From assembly GCF_027857615.1 (NCBI RefSeq), contig NZ_JAQIFT010000013.1, positions 1 through 64,000 of the forward strand: a stretch of DNA of 64,000 nt, written 5' to 3'. Shown one piece after another: positions 62,200-64,000 of the stretch. The position numbers and the translations under genes are program-made. How positions within the stretch are numbered: position 1 is the stretch's first letter; each line of letters opens with the position of its first letter. Source of the stretch: Holtiella tumoricola (GTDB lineage: Bacteria > Bacillota > Clostridia > Lachnospirales > Cellulosilyticaceae). The notes under the pieces are model-generated. The model made no database searches. It was not told where the DNA came from and saw only the letters and a list, made by a program, of their open reading frames with translations.

Positions 62200-63069
62200 A
62201 TGATCAATTTTCCTACAGCTTTTCCTGCTCAACATCAAAACCAGCATCCTGGACTCGAATCAGAGATGAATCCCTTACCACTCTATGATGCAGATCCTTA
62301 CGCTTTAAAAGGTAATTTACTTCAAGATAAAGTCGCACTTGTCACTGGTGGCGATAGCGGTATTGGTCGTGCAGTCTCTTTAGCTTATGCCAAACAAGGG
62401 GCTCATGTAGCTATTGCTTATTTCAATGAATCTCACGATGCCGAAACTATTAAGCAAGCCATCGAAGCCATTGGTCGCACCTGTCTTCTTATTCAAGCTG
62501 ACATTACCCAAAAAGCCGAATGTGAACGTGTTCTTACCACTACACTTGAACACTTCAAAAAACTTGATATATTAGTTAATAATGCCGCTGTTCAAATTGA
62601 AGCTCAAAAACTAGAAGACATTACAGATGAGCAATTTGATAGAACCTTTAAAACAAATGTCTATGGCACCTTCCATATTACACAAGCTGCCCTTCCCCAC
62701 CTCAAATCAGGGGCTTGTATCATCAATACTACTTCTGTTGTAGCTTTCCATGGACATGACACGCTTATAGACTATTCAATGACAAAAGGTGCTTTGACAG
62801 CTTTTACACGCTCCCTTTCTCTTTCCCTTGCTAAATCTAAATCTGGCATACGTGTTAATGCAGTTGCACCAGGTCCTATTTGGACACCTTTCATCCCTTC
62901 TTCTTTCCAAGCAGACAAAGTGGCTCAATTCGGGATGAACACACCGCTTGCTCGTGCTGGCCAACCTATAGAATGTGCCGGTGCTTATGTCTTCTTAGCC
63001 TCCGAAGCAGCATCCTATATAACAGGTCAAACCATTCATATTAATGGTGGCGAAATTGTAAACGCTTAG
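62200..63069 (+). CDS. SDR-family oxidoreductase (YhdF/YdaD type)
   Basis: This 289-residue classical short-chain dehydrogenase has a roughly 45-residue N-terminal extension with PLYDADPYALKGNLLQDKV, typical of the general-stress YhdF/YdaD group. It then shows TGGDSGIGRAVSLAYA (NAD(P) loop), NNAAVQ, catalytic Ser in INTTSVVAFHG, Tyr and Lys in IDYSMTKGAL, and ITGQTIHINGGEIV at the end. The substrate alcohol is unknown. A single gene with GGAGG ribosome binding site. Confidence 0.92.
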   Translation: MINFPTAFPAQHQNQHPGLESEMNPLPLYDADPYALKGNLLQDKVALVTGGDSGIGRAVSLAYAKQGAHVAIAYFNESHDAETIKQAIEAIGRTCLLIQADITQKAECERVLTTTLEHFKKLDILVNNAAVQIEAQKLEDITDEQFDRTFKTNVYGTFHITQAALPHLKSGACIINTTSVVAFHGHDTLIDYSMTKGALTAFTRSLSLSLAKSKSGIRVNAVAPGPIWTPFIPSSFQADKVAQFGMNTPLARAGQPIECAGAYVFLASEAASYITGQTIHINGGEIVNA

Positions 63070-63088
63070 TTTAAAGAACTTTACATCT

Positions 63089-63130
63089 AAAAAGAGAAGA
63101 TACTTTATTTTAAGTATCTTCTCTTTTTAG
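63089..63130. terminator. Bidirectional intrinsic terminator
   Basis: A perfect 17-bp stem (63089-63105 and 63112-63128) with A-run and T-run flanks lies between the convergent SDR and 63161-63835 genes. Confidence 0.92.
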
Positions 63131-63160
63131 GTGTTAGGGCTTAGTTCTATAATAAAACAT

Positions 63161-63835
63161 CTATAAAATATCCAACATATATTGATTCATAATCTCTATA
63201 AACTTCTGTTTACTGCTTCGTTTAATGAGCGCTTCTTGACAAATAGATAGCCATTGGGCTTGTGTAAAACCTATCACTTGCTCTATTACATCTTCTTCAA
63301 ACAAATCATCATCCCGATAACAACGTACTAAACATTCCCCTACTTCTAGAGGGGAGTAGAAAATCTGAAAACCGATTAATCGGCTACATTCACCTTTAAA
63401 GGCTTGTTCTATAAGACGTTCTATGGTCTTAAGTACTCCTCTTTTTTCTACCCAAGTACCAGCCTTTAGCTGATCCAATTGATGACTTACCACTTTCATA
63501 TAAGGTAACAATTCAGCCTTATAAATAGACAAATCTTCTTCTAAAAGCTCAATCATCTCATCAAAGGAACAATCTGTAGGCATACAAAAGATATTCTCTT
63601 TATTCATAATACTATAGAATGCAGTAGGTAAAAAAGCATAAGTCAGAAAGCCAATAACTTCATCTAATGTAGATAAATGAATCCAACGTTCATAATGTCC
63701 ACCATGACTATTAATAATAACCCCATGAAAAAATACTGTATCTAGTGTTAAACTTTCTTCTGTTAAAAGTTCCACCCCTTTACCCCATCTCATGAGTTGC
63801 ATCCATTTCCTACACCCTACATCATACTTTTTCAT
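63161..63835 (-). CDS. Conserved-looking cytosolic protein, unknown
   Basis: This 224-residue protein has no signal peptide or clear membrane helix. The sequence is rich in Trp, Tyr, Phe and Glu, with GVIINSHGGHYERWIHLSTL and a C-terminal helical region (IGFTQAQWLSICQEALI). I do not recognise a domain. Codon use and composition match the neighbours. It ends at the bidirectional terminator. The final 165 bases of the window upstream of it hold no gene I can see. Confidence 0.55.
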   Translation of the reverse strand: MKKYDVGCRKWMQLMRWGKGVELLTEESLTLDTVFFHGVIINSHGGHYERWIHLSTLDEVIGFLTYAFLPTAFYSIMNKENIFCMPTDCSFDEMIELLEEDLSIYKAELLPYMKVVSHQLDQLKAGTWVEKRGVLKTIERLIEQAFKGECSRLIGFQIFYSPLEVGECLVRCYRDDDLFEEDVIEQVIGFTQAQWLSICQEALIKRSSKQKFIEIMNQYMLDIL

Positions 63836-64000
63836 TGTGACTCCCCCCTAATCTTGTGCATTTTATTTATTCCTATTACTATTTTATTATCTAGAGATTA
63901 AAATCATTATTAATCTCTAACATTTTTTATGTATTCTATATACTACATCTGAAATTTATCTATATTAAACGAAATTTTGTCTATAAATTTGACAACAATA

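Overview
The window is AT-rich, low-GC Gram-positive DNA with strong GGAGG-type ribosome binding sites and many intrinsic terminators. It looks like the chromosome of an anaerobic clostridium. Supporting signs are reverse rubrerythrin, formyl-THF ligase, ferredoxin-nitroreductases, DUF1540, a YlzJ/TepA/FtsK/aspartokinase neighbourhood, and a formate/nitrite channel. A Lachnospirales (Cellulosilyticum-like) host is my inference from overall gene style; the 5' end of a 16S rRNA gene at the left edge would settle it. No prophage, CRISPR array, insertion sequence or tRNA gene was recognised.

Layout. (1) 1-230: 5' end and promoter of an rRNA operon leaving the window to the left. (2) 0.3-13.6 kb: mixed single genes. 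These are a phosphoesterase, a signal-less BMP-type binding protein carrying a ParB-like N-terminus, secreted DUF3298 protein, aldehyde dehydrogenase, a tyrosine recombinase, an FNT channel, a ribbon-helix-helix/coiled-coil protein preceded by an array of GGTTAACC palindromes, a ferritin-like protein, a dicarboxylate symporter and a YhiN-type flavoprotein. (3) 13.9-23.4 kb: housekeeping genes on the minus strand: pgsA, rimO, folD, fhs, ftsK, ylzJ, tepA, aspartokinase and a TSCPD protein. (4) 23.7-26.1 kb: a GHKL/LytTR two-component pair and a Cys-rich small protein. (5) 26.1-31.3 kb: a corrinoid uptake and salvage operon (cobQ-btuF-btuC-btuD-cobU) under a cobalamin riboswitch with its own terminator. 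(6) 31.4-33.4 kb: a second CDP-alcohol phosphatidyltransferase, DUF1540, reverse rubrerythrin and SSB. (7) 33.6-53.3 kb: a large divergent locus for anaerobic purine breakdown. (8) 53.4-64 kb: small accessory genes, two gene remnants, GNAT acetyltransferases, a LysR/nitroreductase pair and an SDR.

The centrepiece is region 7. Leftward from a DauR/YheO-like regulator run dpaL, ygeY, ygeW, arcC, an NCS2 permease, hydA and an orphan eutJ-like gene. Rightward run ssnA, ygfK, a fused FeS-molybdenum hydroxylase (XdhD type) and a complete xdhA-xdhB-xdhC enzyme. From family knowledge this gene set matches the anaerobic urate/xanthine degradation cluster of gut bacteria. The permease would bring in purines, the molybdenum hydroxylases and YgfK would carry out redox steps, and SsnA and HydA would open rings. 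YgeY, YgeW and DpaL would process ureido/diaminopropionate intermediates to pyruvate and ammonia, and carbamate kinase would recover ATP from carbamoyl phosphate. The order of steps is inference. The lone eutJ and the presence of two molybdenum hydroxylase types in one operon are the least explained parts.

A recurring detail is that several downstream ribosome binding sites (6034, 21843 and 34410, all minus strand) lie in the 3' arm of an upstream hairpin.
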